DNA of 64,000 nucleotides, from assembly GCA_963772635.1 (NCBI GenBank), contig CAVYYK010000044.1:124001-188000 (forward strand), given 5' to 3'. This document shows, in pieces, positions 8,351 through 17,326 of this stretch. Position 1 is the first letter of the stretch. Every line of letters starts with the position of its first letter. The translations under genes were made by a program, and so were the position numbers. This stretch comes from JAUXFS01 sp963772635 (GTDB lineage: Bacteria; Pseudomonadota; Alphaproteobacteria; Rhodospirillales; Defluviicoccaceae). The notes beneath the pieces were generated by a model, which saw only the letters and a list, made by a program, of their open reading frames with translations, was not told where the DNA came from and ran no database searches.

Positions 8351-9025
8351 CTATCGCAGCAACGCCAGCGGGTCGACGCCGAAGAGAAGGGGATGGACCC
8401 ACAGCAGCAGCGCGTAGAACGCCGCGCCGGCGAGGGCTTCGAGCGCGGTTCGCGGTGACGCCGCCCGTTTCAGCCGGGTGGGCAGGGAGCCCGACGCGAT
8501 CGCGGTGGCGCGCTCCCAGCCATCCGGCGACATCCGCTGCCGTGCCCGGCTCCCGAGGATGCGCATGCCGGCGAGGCTGAACGCCGCCAGTCCGCCGAAC
8601 ATGATCGTGCCGACGAGATCGCCGTTGGCAACGGCGTGGCTGGCGGACCACAGAAGGAAGCCCCAGAGCATCGGGTGGCGGGTGATCGCCAGGACGCCCG
8701 GGTGCTCGCGATCGGCGTCGCCGCCGACGAACGAGACCGAGATCGGGTTGGGCCGGAGCGCCGCGCCGGCGAACAACAGGCATGCCGGCAGCATCGCGAT
8801 CAACGGCACCGCCGCCGTCGCCGCGCTCGGGTGCCACAGCGCCACGTAAGGCGCCCGCCACGCCGCCGAGATCAGCCAGACCAGGAGCGCCATCGACAGG
8901 GCGGAATAGCCGGCGAGGTAGGGCGCCCGGCCGAAACGGCCGATCAGCCGATCGCGCAGGCCGGTGATCCTCGGCAGGGCGTGGGCGGCGATGAACACGG
9001 ACAGCGCCAGGGCGAATTCCAGCAT
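8351..9025 (-). CDS. nnrU: NnrU family membrane protein
   Basis: The protein has 224 residues with five or six hydrophobic segments. It carries the NnrU core ITRHPMLWGFLLWSASH (about 115-131), resembling the SAM-binding HPM motif of isoprenylcysteine-methyltransferase-like membrane enzymes. The segment from LRDRLIGRFGRAPYLAGYS is also typical. NnrU was named from nitrite and nitric-oxide-related clusters in Rhodobacter, but homologs are widespread and no denitrification gene is nearby. The gene starts 23 bases after the stop of the RpiR gene on the same strand, so the two may be co-transcribed. Confidence 0.82.
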   Translation of the reverse strand: MLEFALALSVFIAAHALPRITGLRDRLIGRFGRAPYLAGYSALSMALLVWLISAAWRAPYVALWHPSAATAAVPLIAMLPACLLFAGAALRPNPISVSFVGGDADREHPGVLAITRHPMLWGFLLWSASHAVANGDLVGTIMFGGLAAFSLAGMRILGSRARQRMSPDGWERATAIASGSLPTRLKRAASPRTALEALAGAAFYALLLWVHPLLFGVDPLALLR

Positions 9026-9048
9026 CGGTCAGGCTCTCGGAGTCCGGC

Positions 9049-9949
9049 TCATCCCGGCGGGATCGCACGGTCGCCGGAACCGGAGACCAGATCGTCCAGC
9101 TCGCGATGGATGTCCTCGATGACGGCGAGGCGGTCGCGGGCGGCGGGGCCGAGCTGGGCGGCGGTGCGCGAGCACAGGAGATTGAGCACGCTGATCGCCG
9201 AGGCGTAGGAATCGAACATCGCCGAGCCCCAGTTGTGGCAGCGGAGCACCACCGTCGCGTGCCGGGTCGCGGTCGACGCGGTCGGGTCGGTGACCATCAC
9301 GATCGGCACGCCACGCTGGTTGACCAGGGCGAGCAGGCGACGGAACAGTTGAGGACGGCGGCGGAGTCCGATGGCCAGGACCGCATCCCGGGCTGAGAGG
9401 CTGGCGAGATCCTCCGCGACTTCGAGGGCGGTACCGGGAACCAGCCGGACATCCGGTTTGATCGTGGTGAGCACGCTTCGCGCGTAGTGTGCGAGGGCAT
9501 GGCTGTTGCGGAATCCCATGATCCAGACGCACCGCGCCCCGACGAGAAGCTCGACGGCTGCCTCGATCGCCTCCGGCCGCAGGGATTGGAAGGTCCGGCC
9601 CAGGTTCTGGAGATCGCGGTTCAGATGGTCGGAGAGGAAATCGCGGGAGTCGACCGGGCTTCCGTCTTCCGAGTTCGATCGACAGCGGCGACCCCCAGAG
9701 CATCCCGCCATCGCGCGCCTCGCGACGGGCGTCGGTGAAGCGGGCGTAGCCGAGCCGGCGAAACAGACGCGAGGTCGTCGCCTTCGACACGCCGGCTCTT
9801 TCCGCCAGCTCCGACGCCGAATAGCTCGCCAGATCGCCTTGACACGCCAGGACCACGTCAGCGAGCCGCCGCTCGGATGCGGGCAGACCGTCGTAGACGT
9901 CGAAAATGCGACCTTCGACGGGTTTTCCGGCCTCGGTCTCGGTCATCAT
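9049..9949 (-). CDS. MurR/RpiR family transcriptional regulator (one frameshift)
   Basis: The first frame (from ATG 9949, with GGAGG 9 bases before) encodes an RpiR helix-turn-helix: SERRLADVVLACQGDLASYS, then ASELAERAGVSKATTSRLFR. The frame breaks near 9670-9680. A second frame carries the SIS sugar-phosphate-binding domain (ELLVGARCVWIMGFRNSHAL, VLAIGLRRRPQLFRRL, VPIVMVTDP). Skipping one base joins them into a normal protein of about 300 residues. It diverges from the TRAP operon and so probably controls it, with a pathway metabolite as effector. RpiR proteins commonly govern amino-sugar or amino-acid catabolism. Confidence 0.85.
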
Positions 9950-10001
9950 CTCCCATTTCCTCCTACGCGGGAGCCTACAGCGAGGGTGTTTCCGGCGCAA
10001 C

Positions 10002-10131
10002 GAAATTGAAATTTTTTTTTCATTTCTCTTGACGTAGTGTCAAAAAAATGCTTTTGTTTTTGCGCAATCATAAATAAAAACCATTGAAAACAATATATTA
10101 CGTGGTTGCCTGAAACGAAATATATGTTTCT
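10002..10131. promoter_or_regulatory. AT-rich divergent control region with inverted repeats (candidate RpiR operators)
   Basis: This AT-rich block lies between the RpiR gene and dctQ. It has three symmetric elements. GAAAT and ATTTC flank a T-run at 10002-10027. TTGAC, 5 bases, GTCAA form a perfect inverted repeat at 10029-10043. GAAAC and GTTTC flank 8 AT-rich bases at about 10113-10130. The TTGACG inside the second could serve as a -35. RpiR regulators bind short inverted repeats near their own promoters, so these are good operator candidates; which one is bound cannot be told. Confidence 0.45.
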
Positions 10132-10150
10132 TTTTGGGGAGGTCTTTCCT

Positions 10151-10678
10151 GTGGTTGCTCGTCTCGCGGCTTCCGCGGACACTATCGGTCGGCGCTTGAA
10201 CTGGTTCGTCGAGAGGCTTTGCGCCGTTCTCGTCGCGGTCATGGTCGCGATCGTCTGGTTCGGGGTGGTCTCGCGCTACCTGGTCGACCTCGGCGCCACC
10301 TGGACCGAAGAACTCGCCCGCTACGTGATGATCTGGGCGGCGCTGCTCGCCGTCTCCTGCGGCGCCTACCGGCGCGAGCACATCGGGTTGGATTTCTTTT
10401 CCCACCGACTGGCGCCGCGGGCGCGGCTGGTGCTGACGGTGTCGCTCGATCTGCTCGGCATCGGCTTCTTCCTGTTCCTGTTCGTCTACGGTCTCGGGAT
10501 GGCGACAACCGGCGCCGGCCAGTATGCGACGATCTTCGGCATGACCATGTTCTTTCCGTTCGCGTCGGTGCCGGTCGCCGCCGCGCTCACCGTTTTCCAG
10601 ATCACCGTCACCATGCTGCGCAACGTCGGCGGCCTGGAAAAACCGCCGTCCCACTACGAGCCGAGTGTGATCCAATGA
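10151..10678 (+). CDS. dctQ: TRAP transporter small permease (DctQ)
   Basis: The protein of 175 residues has four transmembrane helices and the DctQ features FGVVSRYLVDLGATWTEELA and RYVMIWAALLAVSCGAYRRE (R..HIGLDFF). It forms the small membrane subunit of a sodium-driven, binding-protein-dependent importer with DctM and DctP. I prefer GTG at 10151 because GGGGAGG lies 8 bases before it; an upstream in-frame TTG and ATG lack a site. The stop overlaps the dctM start as ATGA. Confidence 0.92.
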   Translation: MVARLAASADTIGRRLNWFVERLCAVLVAVMVAIVWFGVVSRYLVDLGATWTEELARYVMIWAALLAVSCGAYRREHIGLDFFSHRLAPRARLVLTVSLDLLGIGFFLFLFVYGLGMATTGAGQYATIFGMTMFFPFASVPVAAALTVFQITVTMLRNVGGLEKPPSHYEPSVIQ

Positions 10679-11955
10679 TCCTTGTCGGCATCGCCTTTTT
10701 CGGGCTGTTGCTGGTCGGCCTGCCGATCGGTTACGTGCTCGGCATCGCCGGGGTCCTCGGGCTGGTCCAGATCGGCGGCGAGAACTTCCTCGCGATGGCG
10801 CCGAAGCGGTTCTTCGAGGGGCTCGACCTGTTCACCTTCATGGCGATGCCGTTCTTCATCCTCGCCGGTGAGATCATGAACCGGTCGGGGATCACCGAAC
10901 GGCTGATCGGTTTCGCCAACGCCCTGGTCGGCTACCTGCGCGGCGGTCTGGCGCACTCCAATATGGTCGCCTCGGTGCTGTTCGCCGGGATGACCGGCGC
11001 CGCCGTGTCGGACGCCGCCGCCTTCGGCAACACCTTGGTGCCGGCGATGGTCAAGCAGGGGTACACCCGGCCGTTCGCCTGCGCCGTCACCGCCGCCGGC
11101 TCGATCATCGGCCCGACCATTCCGCCGTCGAACCTGATGGTGATCTACGGCTCGCTGATGGGCGTCTCGATCGCCGGCCTGTTCGCCGCCGGCATTCTCC
11201 CCGGTCTGTTGATCTGCCTCCTGTGCATGGGCGTGATCGCGGCGCTCGGCCGACGGCTCAACCTGCCCAAGGGCGAAGGCGGCCCCAGCCTGAGCCTGAT
11301 CGTGAAGAGCTTCCGGTCGAGCCTGCTCGCCATCTTCATGCCGGTGATCATCCTCGGCGGCATCCTCGCCGGCATCGTCACCCCGACCGAGGCGGCGGCG
11401 ATCGCCGTGTTCTACGCGCTGGTGGTCGGCGTCGGCGTCTACCGAGCGATCACCTTCGACGACATGGTGCAGATGCTGGTCCGCACCGCGATCATCACCG
11501 GCGTCGTCTTCCTGATCATCGCCTCGGCGTCGATCCTCAGCTGGTGGATGACCTTCCTGCAGATCCCGCAGTCGGTCGCCGCGCTGGTCCTGACCGTGTC
11601 CGACAACCCGACGGTCATCCTCGGGATGATCCTGATGCTGCTGGTCGGCGTCGGCATGTTCATGGACATCAACGCGGCGCTGATCATCCTGGCGCCGGTG
11701 CTGGTTCCGCTGACCGCGGCGATCGGCATGGACCCGATCCACGCCGGCATCATGATCGTCCTCACCCTCAACATCTCGTTGATGACGCCGCCCGTCGGCG
11801 CCTGCCTGTTCGTGCTCTCGTCGGTAACCGGGGAGCGCATCGAGCGGATCAGCGTGGCCCTGATCCCATTCATCCTGGCGGAGCTGGCCGTGCTGGTGCT
11901 GATCACCTTCTGGCCCGATCTGACCCTGATGATTCCCAGGCTGCTGGGGCTGTGA
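10675..11955 (+). CDS. dctM: TRAP transporter large permease (DctM)
   Basis: The protein of 426 residues has about twelve hydrophobic helices. It carries the DctM signatures FVLAG-type FFILAGEIMNRSG, MTGAAVSDAAAFGNTLVPAM, AGSIIGPTIPPSNLMVIYG and the late MFMDINAALIILAPVLVPL and ISLMTPPVGACLFV. It forms the transport channel for the substrate captured by the DctP protein encoded 64 bases downstream. The frame is intact, unlike several neighbours. It overlaps dctQ by four bases. Confidence 0.95.
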   Translation: MILVGIAFFGLLLVGLPIGYVLGIAGVLGLVQIGGENFLAMAPKRFFEGLDLFTFMAMPFFILAGEIMNRSGITERLIGFANALVGYLRGGLAHSNMVASVLFAGMTGAAVSDAAAFGNTLVPAMVKQGYTRPFACAVTAAGSIIGPTIPPSNLMVIYGSLMGVSIAGLFAAGILPGLLICLLCMGVIAALGRRLNLPKGEGGPSLSLIVKSFRSSLLAIFMPVIILGGILAGIVTPTEAAAIAVFYALVVGVGVYRAITFDDMVQMLVRTAIITGVVFLIIASASILSWWMTFLQIPQSVAALVLTVSDNPTVILGMILMLLVGVGMFMDINAALIILAPVLVPLTAAIGMDPIHAGIMIVLTLNISLMTPPVGACLFVLSSVTGERIERISVALIPFILAELAVLVLITFWPDLTLMIPRLLGL

Positions 11956-11970
11956 GACCGGCCAAACCAT

Positions 11971-11999
11971 ACCAACCAACCAACCAACCAACCAACCAA
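11971..11999 (+). repeat. Tetranucleotide repeat (ACCA)n, about seven units
   Basis: An uninterrupted run of period-4 ACCA units lies in the 64-base gap between dctM and dctP, just upstream of the dctP ribosome binding site (AAGAGGAGA near 12004-12012). Tetranucleotide runs of this length are slippage-prone, so spacing here may vary between isolates. It is not in a coding frame. Confidence 0.9.
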
Positions 12000-12019
12000 G
12001 CGGAAGAGGAGACCCACCC

Positions 12020-13057
12020 ATGAGCTTTACAAGACGCGCGTTTCGGACCGCGGCGGCGGCCTCGATCCTGATGATGTCGGCGGTCGGCGCCGCCCACGCC
12101 GAGAAGGTGATCAAGCTGCATCACCTCAACAACGACGACCCGTTCGACAATGCCACCGGCGCGATGGCGGCCGTGTTCAAGAGCCTGGTCGAGTCCGGCA
12201 CCAACGGCTCGGTCAAGGTCCAGACCTTCCCCAACGGCCAGCTCGGCAAGGACGCCGAAGTGCTGCAGCAGGTCAAGGCCGGCGTTATCCAGTCGGGCAT
12301 CCACTCGGTCGGCGGCTTCGCCTCGGTCTACCCGATGATCGGCGTCCTCGACGTGCCGTTCGCGTTCCCCAACATCAGCGTCACCTACAAGGTGTTCGAC
12401 GGCCCGTTCGGCGACAAGCTCGCCGCCGACATCGAGGCCAAGACCGGCATGCACGTGCTGGGCTTCGGCGACTCGGGCGGCTTCTACGACTTCACCAACT
12501 CCAAGCGCCAGATCAAGTCGGTCGCCGACATGAAGGGCCTGAAGATCCGCACCCAGGGACTCGAAACCCACAAGACCCTGGTCAGCTCCCTCGGCGGGCA
12601 GCCGGTCGCCATCGCCTGGGCCGAGGTCTACACCGCGCTGCAGACCGGCGTCGCCGACGGCCAGATGAACCCGGTGCCGATCATCGCCTTCGCCAAGTTC
12701 AACGAGGTGCAGAAGTACCTGACCCTCAGCGAACACCTGTTCTCCCCCTACGTCTGGGTGATGAACAAGGAGTTCTATGACAGTCTCAGCGACAGCGAAA
12801 AAGAGGTCGTCGCCTACGCCGCCCGTTCGGCGATCGTCGCCGGCCGCGGCATCAGCCGGGTGATCGAGGCGTCGAGCCGCGGCCTGCCGGAACTGGCCAA
12901 GACGATGGAGGTCTACGCGCTGACCCCGGAGCAGAAGGCCCAGTTCCGCGACATCGCCCAGCCGGCGGTGAAGGCGGTCATCGTCAAGACCTTCGGCGCC
13001 GAGGGCGAGGAAATGATGAACGCCTTCCTGGCGGCGATCGACGAAGCCAGCAAGTAA
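12020..13057 (+). CDS. dctP: TRAP transporter substrate-binding protein (DctP family)
   Basis: The periplasmic receptor has 345 residues. A signal peptide (RRAFRTAAAASILMMSAVGA, cleavage after AAHA) is followed by the DctP fold: FPNGQLGKDAEVLQQVKAG, IQSGIHSVGGFA, MKGLKIRTQGLETHKTLVSS and GGQPVAIAWAEVYTALQTGV. The Arg in KIRT is the one that binds the substrate carboxylate in this family, so an organic acid or amino-acid-like ligand is expected. GAGGAGA precedes the ATG. A GC hairpin follows the stop. Confidence 0.93.
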   Translation: MSFTRRAFRTAAAASILMMSAVGAAHAEKVIKLHHLNNDDPFDNATGAMAAVFKSLVESGTNGSVKVQTFPNGQLGKDAEVLQQVKAGVIQSGIHSVGGFASVYPMIGVLDVPFAFPNISVTYKVFDGPFGDKLAADIEAKTGMHVLGFGDSGGFYDFTNSKRQIKSVADMKGLKIRTQGLETHKTLVSSLGGQPVAIAWAEVYTALQTGVADGQMNPVPIIAFAKFNEVQKYLTLSEHLFSPYVWVMNKEFYDSLSDSEKEVVAYAARSAIVAGRGISRVIEASSRGLPELAKTMEVYALTPEQKAQFRDIAQPAVKAVIVKTFGAEGEEMMNAFLAAIDEASK

Positions 13058-13066
13058 GGCTACTGC

Positions 13067-13100
13067 GCGGGCCGGTCGCCGATGCGGTCGGCCGGCCCGC
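13067..13100 (+). promoter_or_regulatory. Intercistronic GC hairpin after dctP
   Basis: GCGGGCCGG (13067-13075) pairs perfectly with CCGGCCCGC (13092-13100). It begins ten bases past the dctP stop and has no T-run. Such stem-loops typically protect the abundant binding-protein message and reduce expression of genes downstream. Similar ones occur after livJ and after the Ugp-like binding protein in this window. Confidence 0.6.
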
Positions 13101-13131
13101 CGCCACTCCGCTTTCTTGGTGCGTGATAACA

Positions 13132-14366
13132 ATGTCGCTTTTCGCTCAGACCTACGCCTTGCAGCATGTTCACAACGATCGGGCCGTCGGTTCTCGGGAC
13201 TATGGCGAGCGTCAACGCAGGGTGCTCAATCACGCGGCCTTCGAGGCGGCGCGAAAGGAGATAACCTCCTGGCCGGGCTACGCGCCCTCGCCACTGGTGT
13301 TGCTGGCAGGTCTGGCGACGGCGGCCGGTGTCGACGCCATCTGGTACAAGGACGAATCCCAACGCTTCGGGCTCGGCAGCTTCAAGGCGCTCGGCGGCGC
13401 CTACGCGGTGTTGCGTCTGCTGATTACCGAGATCGAGAAGCGAACCGGAAAGCGCCGGATCACGTCGCGTGATCTGATCGCCGGAACCTACCGGGAGATC
13501 ACCCGGGACATCACCGTGACCTGTGCCACCGACGGCAACCACGGCCGCTCGGTCGCCTGGGGTGCGCGGACCTTCGGCTGCAAGTGTGTCATCTACATCC
13601 ACGCCACTGTGAGCGAGGCGCGCAAACTGGCGATCGAGAACTTCGGCGCCACCGTCGTCCGCACCCGTGGCAACTACGACGACTCGGTGCGTGAAGCGGC
13701 GGAGGCGGCGGCCGACGCACGGCCGCTTCGTCGTCTCCGATACCTCCTACGAAGGTTACATGGACGTGCCCCGCGACGTCATGCAGGGCTATGCGTTGAT
13801 GGTCGACGAGGCCATGCGCCAGCTTCCCGCCGGCCAGCGTCCCACCCACGTGTTCGTCCAGGGCGGAGTCGGTGGCCTCGCCGCCGCCGTTTGCGCCCAT
13901 CTATGGGAACGCTGGGGCGCGGATCGGCCCCGGTTCGTCGTCGTCGAGCCGGACAAGGCGGCGTGCCTGTTCGAGAGCGCCCGCCTGGGGCATCCGACCG
14001 TCGTCCATGGCGACCTCGATACGATCATGGCCGGTCTCGCCTGCGGCGAGGTTTCGCTGCTCGCCTGGGAGATCCTGGAGGAGGGTGCCGACGATTTCCT
14101 CACCGTCCCCGACGAGGCCGCCATCGATTGCATGCGGTTGCTGGCCCGCGGTGCGGGTGCCGATACACCGATGGTGGCGGGGGAGTCGGCGGTCGCCGGG
14201 CTCGCCGGGTTGCTGATGGTGCTGGACAATCCCGAAACGGCGCGGGCGCTCGGCCTGTCGGCGGCCAGCCGCGTGCTGTTGATCGGTAGCGAGGGCGATA
14301 CCGATCCCGAATTCTATCGAAAGACCGTCGGTCGGTCGGCCGACGCGGTGAGGGACTGTGGCATGA
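13132..14366 (+). CDS. dpaL: Diaminopropionate ammonia-lyase (frameshifts)
   Basis: This PLP enzyme converts 2,3-diaminopropionate to pyruvate and two ammonia. The first frame has the PLP-lysine motif GLGSFKALGGAYAV within WYKDESQRF, and TCATDGNHGRSVAWGA. The frame breaks near 13705. The second frame has FVVSDTSYEGYMDVPRDVMQ, VQGGVGGLAAAVCA (the phosphate-binding loop), GESAVAGLAGL and GSEGDTDPEFYRKTVG. These are all DpaL hallmarks and the total length (about 410) is normal. Near the end another one-base slip would give a stop at 14364-14366 overlapping the next ATG. Without it the frame runs into the following gene. Confidence 0.85.
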
Positions 14367-15642
14367 GGCACACCAATCTCCGGGTGAACACCGAGCGCCT
14401 GCTCGGGCGCATCGAGGACCTGGCACGGATCGGCGCCATCGACGGCGGCGGCGTCTGTCGTTTGGCGCTCAGCGGCGAGGACAGGGCGGGCCGCGACCTG
14501 GTGGTCCGCTGGATGCGGCGAGGCGGGCCTGACCGTGACCGTCGATCGCATCGGCAACGTCGTCGGCGTGCGGCCCGGCCGCGGCGACGGCCCGCCGGTG
14601 ATGACCGGCTCGCACATCGACACCGTGCGCACCGGTGGCCGCTTCGACGGCAACCTCGGCGTTCTCGCCGGCCTGGAGGCGATCGAGACCCTCAACGACG
14701 CCGGCATCGAGACCGAGCATCCCGTCGCCGTCGCCTTCTTCACCAACGAGGAGGGCGCGCGTTTCGCCCCGGACATGATGGGCAGTCTCGTCTTCGTCGG
14801 CGGCCTGTCCGCCGAGGAGGCGCTGGCGACGACCGGTATCGACGGCGCCGCGGTGGGAGACTGCCTGCGGGAGATTGGTTACGACGGCCCCGCCGACTGC
14901 GGCAACCCGAACGTCCGTGCCTTCGTCGAGTTGCACGTCGAGCAGGGACCGGTTCTGGAGGCCGAGGGCGTGGACATCGGCGCGGTCGAAGGGCGTGCAG
15001 GGAATTTCCTGGACCGAGTACACCATCGAGGGCGTCTCCAACCATGCCGGCACCACACCCATGCGGCTGCGTCACGACGCCGGTTACGCCGCCGCGGCGA
15101 TCGCCGCCGAGGTCCGGCGCATCGCCCGCGACATGGGCGGCGACCAGGTGGGAACCGTCGGCGCCATCAGCCTCAGGCCAAACCTGGTCAATGTCGTGCC
15201 CAATCACGCGGTGATGACCGTCGATCTCCGCAACACCGACGAGACCAATTTGCGGCGCGCCGAACAGCGGGTGGCGGCGTTCATTGCCGAACTCGCCGCC
15301 GCCGAGGGCGTCAAGATCTCCAGCCGCAGCCTCGCCCGTTTCGAGCCGGTGGACTTCGATCCGGGGCTGGTCGATCGCATCGAACGGGCGGCGCGCGAAC
15401 GGGGCCACAGCGTCAAACGAATGCCGAGCGGCGCCGGTCACGATGCCCAGATGTTGGCGCGGGTGTGCCCGACGGCGATGATCTTCGTTCCCAGCGTCGG
15501 CGGAATCTCCCACAACGTCAAGGAGTACACCAAGGACGCCGACATCGAAGCCGGGGCCAATCTGCTGCTCTCGGTGCTCTGCGACCTTGCCGACGAGCGG
15601 ACCGCGGCGACCGGTCAAAGCCGTGCGTCAACTCGTCCGTAA
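14363..15642 (+). CDS. M20 family N-carbamoyl-L-amino-acid hydrolase / allantoate-amidohydrolase type (two frameshifts)
   Basis: This dinuclear metal amidohydrolase releases ammonia and CO2 from ureido acids or cleaves N-acyl amino acids. The frame pieces read in order MRHTNLRVNTERLLGRIEDL, then MTGSHIDTVRTGGRFDGNLG, FFTNEEGARFAPDMMGS, FVELHVEQGPVLE, then SNHAGTTPMRLRHDA and MPSGAGHDAQMLARVCP. These hold the His, Asp, Glu-Glu and His metal ligands of the HyuC/AmaB family. Breaks lie near 14520 and 15000, and removing one G at each restores the family reading. The start at 14363 (ATGA context) fits translational coupling with DpaL. The exact substrate is unknown. Confidence 0.83.
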
Positions 15643-17269
15643 CGTCCTGGTCGTCACTGGCGACGGGACGACCGAACCCTATGCCGGCGACGTGCTGATC
15701 GACGATGATCGGATCTCCGGTCTCGGTTCGGTTCCGGAATCGGAGGCGCGCACCGCCGACCGGGTGATCGACGGCGGCGGACGGGTGCTGGCGCCCGGGT
15801 TCGTCGACACCCACAATCACGGTGCCCTCGGCGGAACGCGGATCGGCGGCAAAGGGGTGCCGGTTTCCTGCGAGCTTGCCCTGATGGGTGGGGTGACCAA
15901 ACGGATCTGTGGCGTCGACGGTCTGTCGCCGGCGCCGGTGGCGGCGGAGCAGCGCTCCGAATACGCCGTGCAGTTGAAACCGCTGGACGGCGACATCGAC
16001 GGCGACTGGACATGGTCGTCGGTGGCCGAGTTCTACGACTGGCATCGCGGGCGGTCGGTCACCGACCTCGGGATGTATCTCGGGCACAGCGCCGTGCGCC
16101 GGGTGGTGATGGCCAACCTCGCCCGCGTCGCCACCGATGCCGAGATCGAGGCGATGTGCGCGGTCGTCCGCCGCGAGGCGCCGTCGACCCTGGGGCTGTC
16201 CACCGGCCTCGTCTACAACCCCGCGGTCTATTCCGACCGGCGCGAGATCACCGCGCTGGTGCGGGCGTTCAACGAGGTCAAGCCGGGGGCGCTGTTCCCG
16301 CATCTCCGCTCGGAGAGCGACCGGATCCTCAACTCGCTGGAGGAGGTGGTGACGGCGTCGATCGACGGCGGCGGCGCCTACTGCAACGAGCACAGCAAGA
16401 TCGCCGGCAGCCGCAACTACGACAAGATCGGCGCCGTCGAGGACATGCTCGCCGACGCGGCCGCCTCGATCCCGACCATGGAGAACATGTACCCCTACAC
16501 CGCCGGCAGCACCACCGGCGACGCAATCTTTCCGCCGGAGGTGCGTGCCGGCAGCCGCGAGCAGTTCCTGGCCAGGCTGGCCGATCCGGCGACGCGACGG
16601 GCGATGTACGACCGGATGCGCGGCGACACCACCACCTGGGACAACTTCGTTCGGTTCTGCGGCGGGCTCGAGGGCGTTCAGATCGCCGGCGTCCGCCAGG
16701 GCGTCGGCGACGCCTTCCTCGGCAAGCGTCTCGGCGACGTGGCGCGCGCCGCCGGTCATCCCGACCTCGACTCGGTGGGGGCGTTCGAGGCGGTGTTCGA
16801 TTTCTACCGGGAGAACCGGGGCGAGATCGGCATCATCACCCACTACGGCAACGAGGCGACGGTCGAGCGGTTCTTCCGGCGCCCGACGATGGCGATCTGC
16901 ACCGACGGCCTGATGCCGGGTCCCGGTCAGAAGCCGCACCCGCGGGCGATCGGCGCCTTTCCCAAGGCGTTACGGATGGCGCGGGAGATGGACATCCCGC
17001 TCGAGGAGATCGTGTTCCGGATGAGCACCCTGCCGTGCCGGTTCCTCGGGCTGGAGGACCCGGTGCTCGCCCCGGGCGCCGACGCCTCCCTGGTTCTGTT
17101 CGATTGGCAAACCGTCGGCGAACGCAACGACTACCTGAACCCGCTGGTCCCGCCCGAGGGGATCGACGCCGTCTGGGTCCACGGCGACCTCGTCCTCGAT
17201 CACGGCACGTTCCACCCTCCAACCCGCTTCCCCGGGCGCATCCTGATGTCGTCTCGCGTCTTGCGATGA
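15623..17269 (+). CDS. N-acyl-D-amino-acid deacylase (D-aminoacylase family amidohydrolase)
   Basis: The protein of about 548 residues is an amidohydrolase-superfamily TIM barrel. It has an N-terminal small beta domain (VLIDDDRISGLGSV), the metal motif LAPGFVDTHNHG, EAPSTLGLSTGLVYNPA, FPHLRSESDRILNSLEEV (the D-aminoacylase 'H-R-E' region), the HxGxxx-type THYGNEATVERFF and TDGLMPGPGQKPHPRAIGAF. D-aminoacylases release D-amino acids from N-acyl forms. The start is GTG 15623, overlapping the end of the previous gene; no better start is visible. With DpaL and the M20 enzyme it suggests degradation of a derivatised amino acid. Confidence 0.85.
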   Translation: MRQLVRNVLVVTGDGTTEPYAGDVLIDDDRISGLGSVPESEARTADRVIDGGGRVLAPGFVDTHNHGALGGTRIGGKGVPVSCELALMGGVTKRICGVDGLSPAPVAAEQRSEYAVQLKPLDGDIDGDWTWSSVAEFYDWHRGRSVTDLGMYLGHSAVRRVVMANLARVATDAEIEAMCAVVRREAPSTLGLSTGLVYNPAVYSDRREITALVRAFNEVKPGALFPHLRSESDRILNSLEEVVTASIDGGGAYCNEHSKIAGSRNYDKIGAVEDMLADAAASIPTMENMYPYTAGSTTGDAIFPPEVRAGSREQFLARLADPATRRAMYDRMRGDTTTWDNFVRFCGGLEGVQIAGVRQGVGDAFLGKRLGDVARAAGHPDLDSVGAFEAVFDFYRENRGEIGIITHYGNEATVERFFRRPTMAICTDGLMPGPGQKPHPRAIGAFPKALRMAREMDIPLEEIVFRMSTLPCRFLGLEDPVLAPGADASLVLFDWQTVGERNDYLNPLVPPEGIDAVWVHGDLVLDHGTFHPPTRFPGRILMSSRVLR

Positions 17270-17326
17270 TGCTCGAAACCGCGCAACCTCGCCGGCTTGG
17301 TGCGGGCGCAATCGGGAGGATGTGAA

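Noticed and set aside
10654..12114. 486-codon minus-strand frame rich in His, Asp, Gln and Arg opposite dctM
   Set aside because: Antisense shadow of a hydrophobic membrane protein gene, no motifs.
16012..17325. 437-codon plus-strand frame inside the D-aminoacylase gene
   Set aside because: Out-of-frame shadow; the overlapping frame has the complete amidohydrolase motifs.
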